DNA of 64,000 bases from Penicillium oxalicum. Taxonomy: Eukaryota > Ascomycota > Eurotiomycetes > Eurotiales > Aspergillaceae. Position numbers and translations under genes: made by a program. The notes below the pieces were generated by a model. It was not told the DNA's origin, did no database searches, and was given only the letters and a program-made list of their open reading frames with translations. Shown here piece after piece: positions 1 through 11,097 of this stretch (positions are counted from its first letter, which is position 1; every line of letters begins with the position of its first letter). Location of the stretch: contig NC_064657.1 in assembly GCF_001723175.1 (NCBI RefSeq), forward strand, positions 682,001-746,000, in the 5' to 3' direction.

Positions 1-1
1 T

Positions 2-1512
2 TATGTGGGCACCATCTATATCAGTGGGTCGACGTCGCTTCTTTCCGCACACTTGGGCTGGCATGAGCTGACCTGGGCCTCAGGCAAGGGAGTGGAGGAG
101 ATCATCAGTGAATTCGAGAGCAAGGGACCGACCGCGGGTTATATGAGCGCCATGGTGGCAATCCTCTATTTTTTGACGATATGGACTCTGGAGAAGATTG
201 GCTCCAGTACCATCTGCCGCCCTAGTCTTCGAGGCTTACTGGCAGACTATGCATACCCGGTAGGCGTTGAGGCGTTGCGAGAATATGGACACACAAACAA
301 CTGACACAAACACTGCGTCTTGGTCTAGATCGGGACCATCTTCTGGGTAGGATTCACGCACATCCCCGGCCCATTGAAAGCGGCCGACGTGACTCGAGTG
401 CCCATCAGCCGAGCGTTCTACCCAACTCAACCGCGCAGCTGGCTGATTCCATTCTGGGAGCTCGATGCCAAGTGGGTTTTCGCAGCCCTTCCCTTTGGGT
501 TTCTGGTCATGTTGCTCTTCTACTATGACCATGTAAGAAGCATCCGCGGGTCTAGTCCGACCTGTCATCCCTGATTCCTCCGAGTCTTGTTTAGTAACTT
601 GCAATCTTCATCTAGAACGTCAGCAGCTTAACCGCACAGGCCCGTCAGTTCCCGCTGAAGAAACCTTCCGGCTTTCACTGGGACTTTTTCCTTCTCGGAT
701 GTACAACCTTTATTGCGGGAATCATCGGGATTCCATTCCCCAACGGCTTGGTTCCCCAGGCTCCCGTGCATACCGACTCGCTGACAATCTATGAGACTGA
801 ACTCCGGATCATACCCACCGGCGAAGGTGAGGGCGAAGAGATTCGGCGTCCCATCGTCAACCCGACTGCCGTCGTGGAGCAGAGAGTGTCTCATTTCGTG
901 ATGGGCTTGGCCATTATCGGCACCATGACCGGTCCATTACTGGTTGTACTCCATACGATGCCGTCGGCGGTTTTCGCAGGCGTCTTTTTCATCGTCGGTT
1001 GGGGGTCTATCGGGTCCAACGGCATTGTGAACAAGGCGCTGCAACTTATCCAGGAAGATCGGTTTATTTCGCGCGCAGAACCTCTGCTCAGAGTGCCCAG
1101 TCGGAAAATCCTGCTGTGGATTTTTTGCCAACTGGTAGATGTTGCCGCCTGCGTTGCAATTTCCCAGACCATCGCTGCTATTGGTATGTCATGATATACG
1201 ATCTTCTCCTTGCTTTGTTCATCCATCAAACCAGATCACTGATGAAAAGGGAAATGATTGTCAGGGTTTCCCGTGTTGATCATCGCTCTCATTCCCTTCA
1301 GAGTCTGGGCGATTCCCAAGATGTTTACCGCTGATGAGATCAGCGTGCTCGATGACATGACAGCCAACAATGAAGCTGTTCTCCGCAGTCTCGGTGGAGC
1401 GCCGCGATTCCCGGAAGAAAAAGAAGGACCCCGGCAATATGGTCTTGAACGCCGCTACTCTGAACGGAAGAAGGGCCCTGAGAGGCAGAGAGCAGGTAGC
1501 ATCCACCGCTGA
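2..1512 (+). CDS. SLC4/Bor1-type anion (bicarbonate/borate) transporter, 3' part; exons 2-259, 329-532, 616-1183, 1265-1512
   Basis: The gene enters from the left edge; about 425 residues are visible and the N-terminus is missing. Members of the HCO3-/boron transporter family are polytopic membrane proteins that move borate or bicarbonate-type anions. Joined exons give hydrophobic segments separated by family-like loops: LADYAYP followed by IGTIFWVGF across intron 1, a DHNVSSLTAQ loop across intron 2, then IAGIIGIPFPNGLVPQAPVHT and a late FFIVGWGSIGSNGI segment. Introns are 69, 83 and 81 nt with donors GTAGGC, GTAAGA and GTATGT. The first two fall between codons; the third splits a Gly codon. 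The reading frame stays open across all joins. The C-terminus is charged and ends ...GSIHR. Family membership is well supported; the substrate (borate or bicarbonate) is inference. Base use is normal and I see no decay. Confidence 0.85.
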
Positions 1513-1937
1513 GGGAGGACGCTTTCTTGCGTCGAGGCGCGATCTCGAACAGGGACACGTCGTTCGAGGCTTACTTGTTGATACGAGGCCCATTGGATCG
1601 GTATCGAACGAAGCATCCAGTATTGGTCCAACAGACAGACCAGAGTCCACTTTTCAAGAGAGCCGGGACAAAGGGGTGAAGGTCTTGATGGCGCGCAGAC
1701 GTGCCGGCATAAACTATAGTCCACTTGAACAAATAATGCATTCGCACCATCTGTGTGTCATCCTCCCTATGTTTAGACATGGCTTGTTCAGAAGAACTCG
1801 GTATGCTATACGGACGCCGAGGCAATTGAGTAGCAACACTTTGCTGGATCTATTTGCGAATCGTGGATAAAATCTCGTTTTTGCCACCTCTAGAGCTGCT
1901 ATGAACATTGATGTTTCTTTACACAACATTGTCTAGC
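1513..1937. other. Intergenic, 3' side of the transporter gene
   Basis: No convincing gene. Open frames across 1370-1870 overlap the transporter exon in other frames and show no recognisable motif. The region should contain the transporter 3' UTR and the upstream sequence of the 5S gene. Confidence 0.5.
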
Positions 1938-2056
1938 ACATACGACCATAGGGTGTGGAGAACAGGGCTTCCCGTCCGCTCAGCCGTACTTAAGCCACAC
2001 GCCGGTCAGTTAGTAGTATGGTGGGTGACCACATGCGAATCCTGACTGTTGTATGT
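1938..2056 (+). rRNA. 5S ribosomal RNA gene
   Basis: A 119 nt match to the fungal 5S rRNA: it begins ACATACGACCATAGGGTGTGG, continues CCGTCCGCTCAGCCGTACTTAAGCCACACGCC, which includes the internal control-region segment, and ends CTGACTGTTGTATGT. The terminal arms pair (ACATACGAC with TGTTGTATGT). The GGTCAG and CTGACT strands of the second arm also pair, so the differences I recall from common Eurotiales 5S look compensated and the gene looks functional. A T-run follows at once (GTTTTT), as expected for RNA polymerase III termination. 5S genes are dispersed singly in many filamentous fungi, which fits this isolated copy. Confidence 0.92.
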
Positions 2057-2262
2057 TTTTCAAGCATTTTTTTGCCTAGCCTTGGTACAATTCCGGGGAG
2101 AGTTTATTCTAAAATAGGGCTAAAGGAGGGAGTTTATACAGAACTTGATATTTTTATAAACATTTCTGGTCGCCATTTCTACTTATATAGTCTTACTTAC
2201 CTAGTCAGATATTCTTGAAGGATTATAAGCTATAGCTGTCGCTATCTAAGTGAAATCCACCG

Positions 2263-2467
2263 TAGGCCTTGCAATTACTCGCGGCGAGCCAGCCTTTTGG
2301 ACTCGACATTCCGGCTCGATCGACTCGACTACTAGTGTATCACCGTCGTACGGCTGGCGAGTCGGACTTTCTGGCGCGAACTCGCGAGTAATTTTCCGCG
2401 GACCGGCTTTCCTGGCTCGCTAGTCGAGTCCAAAAAGCCGACTGGCCGCGAGTAATCGCAAGGCCTA
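2263..2467. repeat. CTCGCGAG foldback repeat, copy 1 (205 bp, both ends present)
   Basis: It starts TAGGCCTTGCAATTACTCGCGG and ends with the near-exact inverse, CCGCGAGTAATCGCAAGGCCTA, so it has terminal inverted repeats of about 22 bp. The interior is built from short permutations of CTCGCGAG, GAGCCGGCTC, GGACTCGACT and GGAAAATTACTCGCG. It encodes nothing. Three relatives occur at 11022, 14702 and 52274. This copy lies in normal-composition DNA beside the 5S gene; the others are inside transposon blocks. It resembles a non-autonomous foldback or MITE-like element; no transposase source is visible here. Confidence 0.8.
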
Positions 2468-3179
2468 CTATACCAGCAAACCAAGCGCCAAGAGACTACC
2501 CTTCGAGCACAAATACACGCGTAAGCCTACCTGGCTTCCTCAGCAATCGCATAATAGTAGCAGCAGCACAGCTTCGAATCAATGCCTTGATCGATAATAC
2601 TAAATACTACTCTAATGACCATGTCAGATGACTCCATGGTCACGTATACCCCACTCACAATCCCATTCACAAGTAATTCCGTCATGCAGCGAACCTAGTA
2701 TGTCGTCGAGTTTGGGGATGCATCTACATCCACAGCACTGGCTGGCTCCAACATCTGTCCCGTGGGATAAGCTTGGTGCATCGATCAATCAGTAAATATT
2801 TGAAACGGATGCTCTATAGAGCGGGCGTATGATAACGTTTGTGTGTATATATGGCGATATTTCATGATGCGTAATTCTCTTGTTTTATGATTCTTGATGA
2901 AGAAGCTAAGTAGATGCTGCTTTCGATAGTCCTGACGAGGTCCAAATTGCTAGATATTAAGGAAAGCAATGACAAAAGAGGGACTGTAGTGCATCCCTAT
3001 TAATCACAGCCGAGACCGAAACACAAACTGCTTCCAAAAATATAGAAATATGAGGCGTCTTGACAAGGCGGTAAATCTCATGGTTCCTTAGCTTTTCGCT
3101 CATCATCACTGCGACAGGAAACGCTCTCTTTGTCCGCTTTGTGAAGCTCGAGAGCGTTCTTGGGGATAGCCTTGGATTT
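2468..3179. other. Intergenic, no gene seen
   Basis: I see no convincing coding potential. A minus-strand open frame runs across part of 2957-3292 but shows no motif and overlaps the end of the broken gene at 3180-4320; it may be that gene's 3' region. Confidence 0.4.
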
Positions 3180-4320
3180 CTAGACAGATTCATCGATAGT
3201 TCTGCGGGATTGAGTCTCACTAGTGACATACTCGGACTCCACTTGATCATCACCGAATTCAACGTCTGCCCCATCGTATGGCACGCTGGCATGGTAGCGA
3301 AGGAGAAAGAGATTCCACGGCGCCTCGTCTCTTTTCACGAAAGAATAGATTGGCGAAGCCCTAACCTTTAAGATCCCGAACTTGTTGTATTGTGCCTGGA
3401 TGAGACGGCCATGTCGTGGTTCACAGAATGTCATCAGAAGAACCTATAGTATTTAAAAAATCCCATTGAGGAAATGATTAGTGTTCACAGCTTGCAATGT
3501 AACTCGATAGATCGTGGTGGGTACGTTATTGACGAAACGTACCGGAAACAGCGAGGTATCTTTGAGTTCATCCTGCTCTAGGCGATTCTTGATCGCCTGG
3601 GCAATACACGCCAGCTCGCAAAAAAGAAGTTTGCCCTGGAATACGACCCCTTCACTGCGCATAACGAGCATGAGATGCGGGTAAGTTAGGTTCTTATCTT
3701 TCCACTCGTATTTGCCCCTGATCATCCAATCTGCAACTTGCTGATTCCGTATACGGCCGCTAAGCTAGTCTCTCGGTGAAAGGCTACTGAGGAAGTCTGC
3801 TGGGATCTCTGAGAAAGGGCTGTCAATAAGGATTTGAGCCTAGCAAGAGATAGTAGAAAGTGACTTGAAGCGCTTGTTCTTCTTGCGTGTGTTATAATAG
3901 CGCGTTTCCAAGTAACAATAAATATATTCTGCGTTTTGCCCTATAAAGTTGAGCTCTTCTAGGTTAGGCTGGCGGCGACCTTCTATAACTTCTTTAGGGA
4001 CCTTATAAAAAGCCTCGTCGTACTAATCGTGTTCGTCGATAGCGCCTTGACACTCGTCGAATAAATCAAAGATGAAATTTTGGAGTTCCTCGGACTGAAG
4101 GCTTGAATAGACAGGCGTGCAACGCAATGAAGCCTGGATCTTCAGGGTTGAACGCTTCAAGGGTGACCCTGAGCTCCGTGAGATCAGTGGATGAGTAGGT
4201 GGACTTTGGATCGGATCTGAGTGTTTCTAAAAGGCCCTCGACAGCCGTCTTGTACTCTGCTCGGAAGGAGACGCTGCTTTTTTCAGTCATATCGAGTGAG
4301 GGATCTGTTTTATCATCCAA
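3180..4320 (-). pseudogene. Broken gene of unknown function (fungal hypothetical protein)
   Basis: Reading minus strand from an ATG at 4320 gives a protein-like frame of roughly 370 codons with several breaks. It begins MDDKTDPSLDMTEKSSVSF, has a frameshift near 4100, then continues through LFDECQGAIDEHD and EELNFIGQNAEYIYCYLETR. In-frame TAG codons lie at 4023-4025, 3840-3842 and 3765-3767, each where Gln or Trp would fit. A 45 nt intron (donor GTGAAC, CTAAT branch-like site, acceptor TATAG) joins an exon ending TIYRVTLQA to one starting VLLMTFCEPRHGRLIQAQ. The conserved look of the second half (GRLIQAQY, IYSFVKRDEAPWNLFLLRYH) suggests a real fungal family, but I cannot name it. The stop type matches CAG/TGG-to-TAG decay as in the transposons. 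Confidence 0.6.
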
Positions 4321-4692
4321 GGGGCGAGGGTAAAGGTGAATTGTAGGTAAGAAAAAAAAGGAAAGGGTAGAGAAGGAAAAAGGTCGATGAGGAGTAGGAG
4401 GGGCAATATCAGTACGATTCGGAGTGTGGTATGGAGGTAAACATTACATTAGCTAGTACAGTGGACAATGATACTACCAACTTATATTAAAAACCTTGGG
4501 TACCTCTAGCTGAGATTCCTGACACCGCGGAAGTAGTACTTTCACATCGCCACATGCATGACGGCTATCGCCTGCCAGCCTTGGCGTTGATGCCTGAGTC
4601 AGCACAGCAGACTTGAACCTCCGCGGCTGCAAAGGTGACGAGTCCGACGAGAAAGCGTACGGCCGTAGTTCGCTCCCCACATCCTCCACACC
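4321..4692. promoter_or_regulatory. Intergenic region between divergent genes (probable shared promoter region)
   Basis: This 372 bp stretch separates the start of the broken minus-strand gene (ATG at 4320) from the SET gene (ATG at 4693). It has a purine-rich tract near 4345-4400 and no open frame of interest. A role as promoter for the SET gene is inferred from position only. Confidence 0.4.
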
Positions 4693-6977
4693 ATGCATCC
4701 GATGGTGCATCACCCGGTGGTGAACAAGTTGGCAGTTTTGTTTGAGAATACAGATTTTATACCAAGCCTAGCTTCTCTGTTGGAGTCCCTCGGCCCAAAA
4801 GGTGAGGGTGTCTGTCTACGTATCGACGCAGTATTGTGTGCTTCATCAAGCACCTTGAACTTGAATGGAGCAAAAGAGAATGTCAACCCGCTGCCATTGG
4901 TATGGATTCTTACATCTCTCTCCCTGGAATAATGGGGTATTCAGCGTCCGTATGATTGACTCTTTCTTCTTTTTTTGCTTCTGTATAGGGATGGTTGAGT
5001 GTTGAAAACAATCATGCCTTGACCATCACGCCGGGGCAGACCGAGTCCTTGAAATCGTCACCGCGAGTAAGTTCCACTCGGTGCATTGCAGGATCCAGAT
5101 CGCGAGGACTTGGAAATGCTTATTGACCTTCATTAGCCCGGTTCTGTCTCGCAACTCGATAACGTGGAATGTCAATCCCCAGTGACCCCACAGTCTTTAT
5201 TCTACGAATGCCACAGTCCCAGACGCAAAACCGTCAGCGGGTTGCGACCATCTGTTTCATCGATTCCGCTAGCGAGGACTGAGCCATCAGTAGCAGACAG
5301 TGATTCGAATGATGAGGATGATCCAAATTCACATGGTGTATTGAATCAACCCATAGTTCGCCAGCTTCATAGCGCGCGCTTTCCCCAACGCCAGAACCCA
5401 ACGACAGGAACGGAGGCACCTACTCTGCAACCTTCTTCCATTGACAAACTCATCTGTGGAATCTGGCGTCAAGTGCACTCGCCTACCACATTGAGTGTGT
5501 CATTCCCGGTATTTGACTCCCTTGCATCAGTCTTGCTCTTGCCAATTAGTCACCGCTGACTGGAGCACAGGACCGCCGACCCGGGATTAGTCTTAGTACT
5601 GGTGTTAGTCAAGAAGTGAGCATTACTCTTTCTCTCTCCTTGCGAAGGCGCCCTGGTCTTTCGTTGACCCCGTTGCCGACATAGGTCTTTCGAGCAATCA
5701 GTGGTCTGTGCAAAGAATACTACAATCAAAGCCGATCTTCACGAGCTCTGGAGATGGTGGTTCAAGCCCACTGGGTGGAATGCTATGAAGCTCGTATTGC
5801 ATCTATTGCCCTGGAACATCCCAGTTGTACGAAGACGGAAGCCCGGATCATGGCCCTCAAAGAAGCCTGCAACACGCTAGCCTGGCAGGAAAAAGAGCTC
5901 AGGAATCGACTGTATGTCGTCCCCTCCTTCTCTTTCTCTCTCCCGTCTATGTGGACGATAAAAACTGACGATGAGCCAGTGCGATTTGGCGTGGTTACAA
6001 AGAGATCAAGGATTCTGGGGGCTGGGCAAGCCTTGTTTTCGCCGGATCGGGGGTCTATCGCTTTTGCAAATACCGAATCGGGTTTAGAGACGGTCTCACT
6101 ACTCGTCTGCGTCATATTGCCTCTAGTCTCGAAGTTGCGGCGGATACCCTGCACCCTGGCTGGCGGGACCTTCTTCGGATCGTGAGCCCTGACGAACAGC
6201 GTCGCTATTTTGGCCACCCCCATGAGTGGGTAACCGTCGACACCGGACCCCCTCTGCCGCTCAACAGTACCTACTCTCACCTTTCACTGCCCGAGGGCTT
6301 TCAATTCGAGTTTGTGGATGACTGTGTCCTCGATTATGACATTTTTGGCCAAGACGATCCCCGCCGGGTTCCGCAGATCGATCCTGATATCTGTGAAATA
6401 TGTGGGAAGAAGCAGGCGGACGATATTGTCACCAACCAATGCTACTGCTTTCCGACATTATTTGGGAGTGTGCGGTATCCTCCACCTGTCCAATTATATC
6501 ATACTGCAAGTGGAAAGAACAATGGGGTCATTGCGCGCTGCGTAAGTACGGGAATGAAACACTCTTTGCTTTTTCTGTTTTCTTTCATGACGTTTCCTAC
6601 TCCCTCAAACACCAGCTAAACCTAACCTTCGACAGCAATTCGAGAGAGGAACAGCGATTGCCGAATTCGTGGGATACATTACGCGTGGAATTGACGGGCT
6701 CGACGTCATGATGGGTGGAACTCAGGAACGGCCCTATCAAATTTTCCAGGGTAAGATGGGAAATTTCACACGCTTCATCAATCACTCTTGTCGCCCAAAT
6801 AGTCAGTTCCAGAGATTCTACTGGCGCGGGATAGAGCGTGTTCTTGTGGTCTCGCGGGGAGTCCCGGCCGGAAATGAGATCACGGTGGATTATTCGGATT
6901 TTTATTGGAGGAAGTTGAAGAAAAATTGTTTATGCGGAGAGCGCGCTTGTCGTTATGCCCATCAAGCAGAATCATAA
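4693..6977 (+). CDS. SET-domain protein; exons 4693-4899, 4989-5066, 5137-5508, 5571-5615, 5685-5911, 5980-6541, 6636-6977
   Basis: Seven exons join in one frame to a 610-residue protein with no internal stop. Every intron is 62-94 nt with a GT...AG boundary (donors GTATGG, GTAAGT, GTATTT, GTGAGC, GTATGT, GTAAGT). Residues 1-300 are poorly structured, with an acidic stretch (SDSNDEDD) and an Arg/Glu-rich helical part. Before the SET domain there is a CEIC...CYCF cysteine cluster (Cys448, 451, 464, 466), resembling a pre-SET zinc site. The SET domain starts about residue 498 with RGTAIAEF, carries NHSCRPN (546-552) and ITVDYSDFYW, and ends in a post-SET-like CLCGERAC (Cys595, 597, 602). These motifs bind S-adenosylmethionine and the target lysine in SET methyltransferases. 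The substrate, histone or other, cannot be told. Exon choice rests on frame continuity, not on transcript data. Confidence 0.85.
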
Positions 6978-7219
6978 GGGGTTGGGGTGGTCAGCGTGGC
7001 AACTCACGTCTACACAGCATGATTTTTTGGGCAGCATTTTGACTCCACTTTGTATATTCACTTAGTTTTCTCAGAGACGAGGCAAGTCTGAGAATCAACT
7101 AATCGCAAGGCAGAGAATCTGTCCAAGAAGAGCGATATTGTTTCATTTCTGATATAATTTTAACATAGTTACCTCGAATGAGTCTGTCAATCTTAACGAA
7201 TCTTTCACATCACCTTCTG

Positions 7220-9864
7220 TCAACGTAGGGAAAAGGTAAACCAATTTTGCGCGTGCGACTGTCGCTTGGCAATGGGATTCTGAAAATTGAGCTCGCGTCG
7301 GCTCCGCTTGTCTAAGCGATTGGGATTCCAGTCATCAGTGAGGCAACCCCCCAGAACATCTTCTAGACTGAGCCAGGAATAGACCAGCTCTTCTGTCTTC
7401 CCCTTGTCATAGCCCATGTCGTCATGAATCGGCTTCTTGTTCTTGCAGAGCACCTTGAGTTCTCGGCATGCAACGTCTCCGTTCTTCTCCAGATATGTGC
7501 GCATCACGTCGCCAGCGCTTGTCACAATTCGGCTCATCACTTGACGGTGATTGATCCCCATTTCTTTGGCGCTTTGAGCTGAGCCGTCTGAGACATGAAG
7601 TATTAGAAGGACGAGGTTGGATATGAGTGATTCATCCGGCATGTACGCCGAAGTGAAGTACTGGACAAACTTCTCGTGCTCTTTGTCCCGGATGAGTCTG
7701 AGTAACTCAATGGAGCGTCTGTGCATCCCGAAGCAGTTGTACAGAATAATAGGCTCCTCTTCGAACAGCTTGGCCTTCAGAAAGGCGAGAAGCGGCAGTG
7801 GATCGAGGTTGTGCGCGCTTAACCATCTCCGGGTGATGATTTGTTCTGGATTAGACTTGTCTAGCTCCTTGGCGGGTAGTGACTCGAGTGATATCTTCTG
7901 GGAAAGCTCATCCAGGACTCGGTGGGTGCTTTGATCCTAGCAGATTCTTCAGATCTAGGTCCATACTTAGCAAAGAGTAATTCGGCTACTGCTGTCGTAG
8001 ACTTGACTAAGCCTGGGTTCTTGCCGTTGGGCTTATGAAATCTTGAGCTCTGTAGCCGACGAGATGCCCGTGGCTAGCTAAAGCCGGTTTAAGGATTCCT
8101 TCGCGGTCTTGGGTCGTGATCTAATGAAAATATGAAATTCTCTATGAATCTTGACGAAAACGTCTATATCAGGCTACCTTAGGTTCTTGTGCGTGGGGGT
8201 CTTGATGATTAGATTATGCAAGAAGGCTAGTTGCTGCACATTATACCACTGGCTTATAAGGTGCTGACTGACAATTTGCATTCTTATGTTGAGGTAGTAG
8301 AGTATCAACCTACAGAGAATAGCATGCTTTGAGAGAAACTCGTGTTTCTCGGGTGGAGATCCTACTCCGTTGAGCTTCGAACGAGCGCGAGCATCCTGGA
8401 AGAAGTCTTGGATAATCTATGTCTCCATGGTCATCCCGATGTTTTGAATTTCTCTGTCGCCTTCCTTTGGCCAAAACTTCGGCTGGGGGTAAGTTTCAGA
8501 TAGTTGGAAGTAGTTATCGATAGTCTTCTAATCCGAAGTCTAGACATTCGCAGATCCTGGAACGCGCTCAAGTTACTGTGTCGTATCGTGTGATGAACGT
8601 CGAGGAAGATCTGCGACGCAAAGCAGAGCCAGAGAGAAACTTTTTTGGTTTTGGTATACTCCGAAAGACCTTCTGAGATCGCATCTCTAACAGGAAGCCT
8701 GATTTTGAATGTATCGATCATGCAAAACTCTGGCAGAATCGACAATAAGATGATTTTGTCCTTATTGAACCTCTGACCTAGATATATCCGCTCTCTGTCC
8801 GCTTTCGAATTGTAGGTGCCAAAATATCCTTTCTTGAAGACTGGTAGGTGGCCGTCCTCAATGATATCTGCAAATGATTCGAGCAGAACCTTGGTTGGCA
8901 AATAGCACTACTTAGCTATATCCGCTGTATTCTTGTTGTTTGGTAAGCCAATCTCCATCGATAAAGCAGCGGAGATACCACGTCTCAGAACCGCGATGTG
9001 GTAGATCATTTCCTGTATATCTTTCCTCTGCCTGCGAAGGGCAACCCTCTATTCCATTTCCACTTCCCGCACTAGGTCTTGAGCAAGTGTCAGAGCGCTA
9101 TCTGTGACCACGGAGGTGTTCATAAGGTCGATTTTCTTATCCCGGTATTCTGCCCAAGTGATCGAAATGAACGTGCGTATGTTGTTGAGATCTTGAAGCA
9201 AGCACAGGTTTTTGAAGTATAACTGCCCTAGGAATAACTCTGCATCATCACTTTCCTCCTCCTCGACAACATTCACCTTGACAATCTTCTTCGATTCAAC
9301 GGGTGCTGGTGCTTGCTGGGATCTTGTAGCCTCCTGCGGTTCCTCGATTGTGAGAACAACAAATTTGTTTAAGAATCTGATACCATGAGGATCGTCACGG
9401 TCTGACTCCAAGGTTTGTGGTGTGGGCTTGGCGTCTGACTTTGAGGGCTGCTTAGACATCCATTCCAGGTCACCACAAATCTGCTCCAGCACAGTGACGA
9501 AATGGGCATGTCGATCATTTCCTGCGGAATCACCCTGACCCAAGAACCAGGAAGTCACGGCTTTTCTCAGTTTGATGGCACGTTTTGCAATGGCGAGTAT
9601 TGACGCAGGGACCGGAAGAGCAGAGTTTGCAATCACCCCGGCAAACTTTTGCAGATCTTTGGTAGTCGCACTATATTGAAACGGTTCTGCATTTGAATCG
9701 TTGCGTTTGCTCTCGCGTTTGCCTTTCTTTACAGCGGAATGCGCGACTTCAAGGCCGGGCGGATAGTAGCCGCATTTACTCGCCGTCTCGAGCAGCCAAG
9801 CTGCGAATGTATTGGTGTCTGTTTTGTAGCGTTCATAACTGCTTTGAAGAAACTCAGGCAACAT
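7220..9864 (-). pseudogene. DUF6604-family gene, broken
   Basis: The first 271 codons from the ATG at 9864 are open. They begin MLPEFLQSSYERYKTDTNTF and AAWLLETASKCGYYPPG, the N-terminal pattern I associate with the fungal DUF6604 domain. A highly acidic VVEEEESDDAELFLG linker follows. A TAG at 9049-9051 then interrupts, but the same frame goes on (RVALRRQRKDIQEMIYHIAV), with another TAG at 8908-8910. A frameshift lies near 8520, after FQDLRMSRLRI. Many more TAGs occur between about 7940 and 8430, and the frame reopens for the last 170 codons (MHRRSIELLRLIRDKEHEK to the stop at 7220). A full-length protein would be about 870 residues. Function of the family is unknown to me. The decay is uneven: nearly clean ends and a damaged middle. 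Stop-codon readthrough is unlikely given their number. Confidence 0.75.
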
Positions 9865-10548
9865 GATTCTACACCCACTAGCCGAGCCAGCGATGCAAAG
9901 TCACAAAAAGCCAAAAGAGATTAGCTTGTAGCTCGTGAAACCGAGGAGAATGAGGCTTCTCAAAAACAGCGAATCAGAATATAGCGTGGTGTGTGTTGAA
10001 TTTAGCAAGCTTAGGAGAAACTTTTGCATGAAGCAGTAGAAGCTCGGTTGATGATTGCGAAGCAAAGCAACGACATGGAAACGACAAGTTCTCACTTCCG
10101 ACAGAATCCCTGCGCAATGATTCGTTGCTAGAAGCGGTGTAAATTGAGGATATCAGTGGTGTGACAACAGGAGCAACTTCGCGTTTTACATATACAAGGT
10201 TTGGTGGCCGCGCTTGCGCGGCCCCTGTTCCTTTTTGTACTAAAGGAAATATTATAGGTAATCGCAGAGATTTGTATTCCGTGCCCTTAGGGTAGGGAAA
10301 CTATATTAGCTAGTTAGAGCAGATATATCAGTGGCCTATGTAAATATACTACGACCCACCCACTGCGCGAATTCACGTCTCATGCGCAGATTTTCAACAT
10401 ATTTAGCAGCACCCCTCCAAAATTAATTTAACGCCCCCCTGAATTAACATACATCTCAAAATCGGCGGATTTGGAAAAGTTCCTCATCCGGTAGATTCGC
10501 TAAGATATTATCTGGGCTATAAAGATCGTATTTTTCTGTCTCTTCTGC
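9865..10548. other. Intergenic transition from gene arm to transposon block
   Basis: No gene is visible on either strand up to the minus-strand open frame at 10549. A perfect 8 bp-arm hairpin (GGCCGCGC-TT-GCGCGGCC) sits at 10206-10223, followed by a pyrimidine/T-rich run. Dinucleotide use is still normal here, with many CA and TG, unlike the sequence beyond about 10740. Confidence 0.5.
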
Positions 10549-10731
10549 CTATTTCTTACCCCGCAGCTTCTTAGAAGGGGGCTTCGAAGGGGTTAGTTTA
10601 TCTACCTCGATACCTATAATACTACAATCTTTCTCAAGTTTTTTAAGAAGATCCCTCTTGTAACGAGATCTACTTGCACAAGGTAGAAAGACTTGATCGT
10701 CAGGGAAGAAGAGGGCGCCGCTAGTCAGCAT
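10549..10731 (-). pseudogene. Remnant open frame, Lys-rich C-terminus, family not recognised
   Basis: A 60-codon frame (MLTSGALFFPDDQVFLPCAS... KLTPSKPPSKKLRGKK) ends in TAG. The same frame then continues (AEETEKYDLYSPDNILANLPDEE) for another 30 codons before a second TAG, so the stop at 10549 may be a CAG-to-TAG change. The basic tail and position at the edge of the block suggest a transposon-encoded protein fragment. I cannot assign it. Confidence 0.35.
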
Positions 10732-11021
10732 TGAATTCCAAGACTAATTCTTAAGGATCCCTCGAGGTAAGAAGACCTTAATCTTTTATATATATACTAG
10801 ATAAATATACTATTTTTACTAATCTTATTATTAACCTACTAGTATCTATTAGGACCTAGAAAGGATATCTAATAGCGAGAGTCCTTAATCTACTGAATCT
10901 TAATATTATCCTAGATTAGGACTTCTTAGCTACTAGTAATCCCTCTATTAACTATGTTATCTTTATAATAACTATCCGTAACTATAAATAATTATATTAG
11001 ATCGAATTACTTATTTCGCTC
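10732..11021. other. AT-rich, CpA/TpG-depleted sequence
   Basis: From about 10740 the dinucleotides CA and TG almost vanish while TA, CG and CT persist, the expected residue of RIP. No motif can be recognised. Confidence 0.5.
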
Positions 11022-11084
11022 TAGGCCTTGCAATTACTCGCGAGCCAAGGACTCGCGAGTTCGAGTCAGAAAGTCTGGCTCACG
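11022..11084. repeat. CTCGCGAG foldback repeat, copy 2 (left end only)
   Basis: It begins TAGGCCTTGCAATTACTCGCGAG, the left terminus of the family at 2263, continues through CCAAGGACTCGCGAGTTCGAG and TCTGGCTCACG, then stops without the right terminus. It abuts the LTR-like repeat at 11098. Confidence 0.7.
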
Positions 11085-11097
11085 ATATTAGGGGGTT

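Noticed and set aside
1370..1870. 166-codon plus-strand open frame after the transporter
   Set aside because: Overlaps the last transporter exon in another frame and shows no motif; shadow frame.
5783..6280. 165-codon minus-strand open frame
   Set aside because: Antisense shadow of the SET gene exons, no motif.
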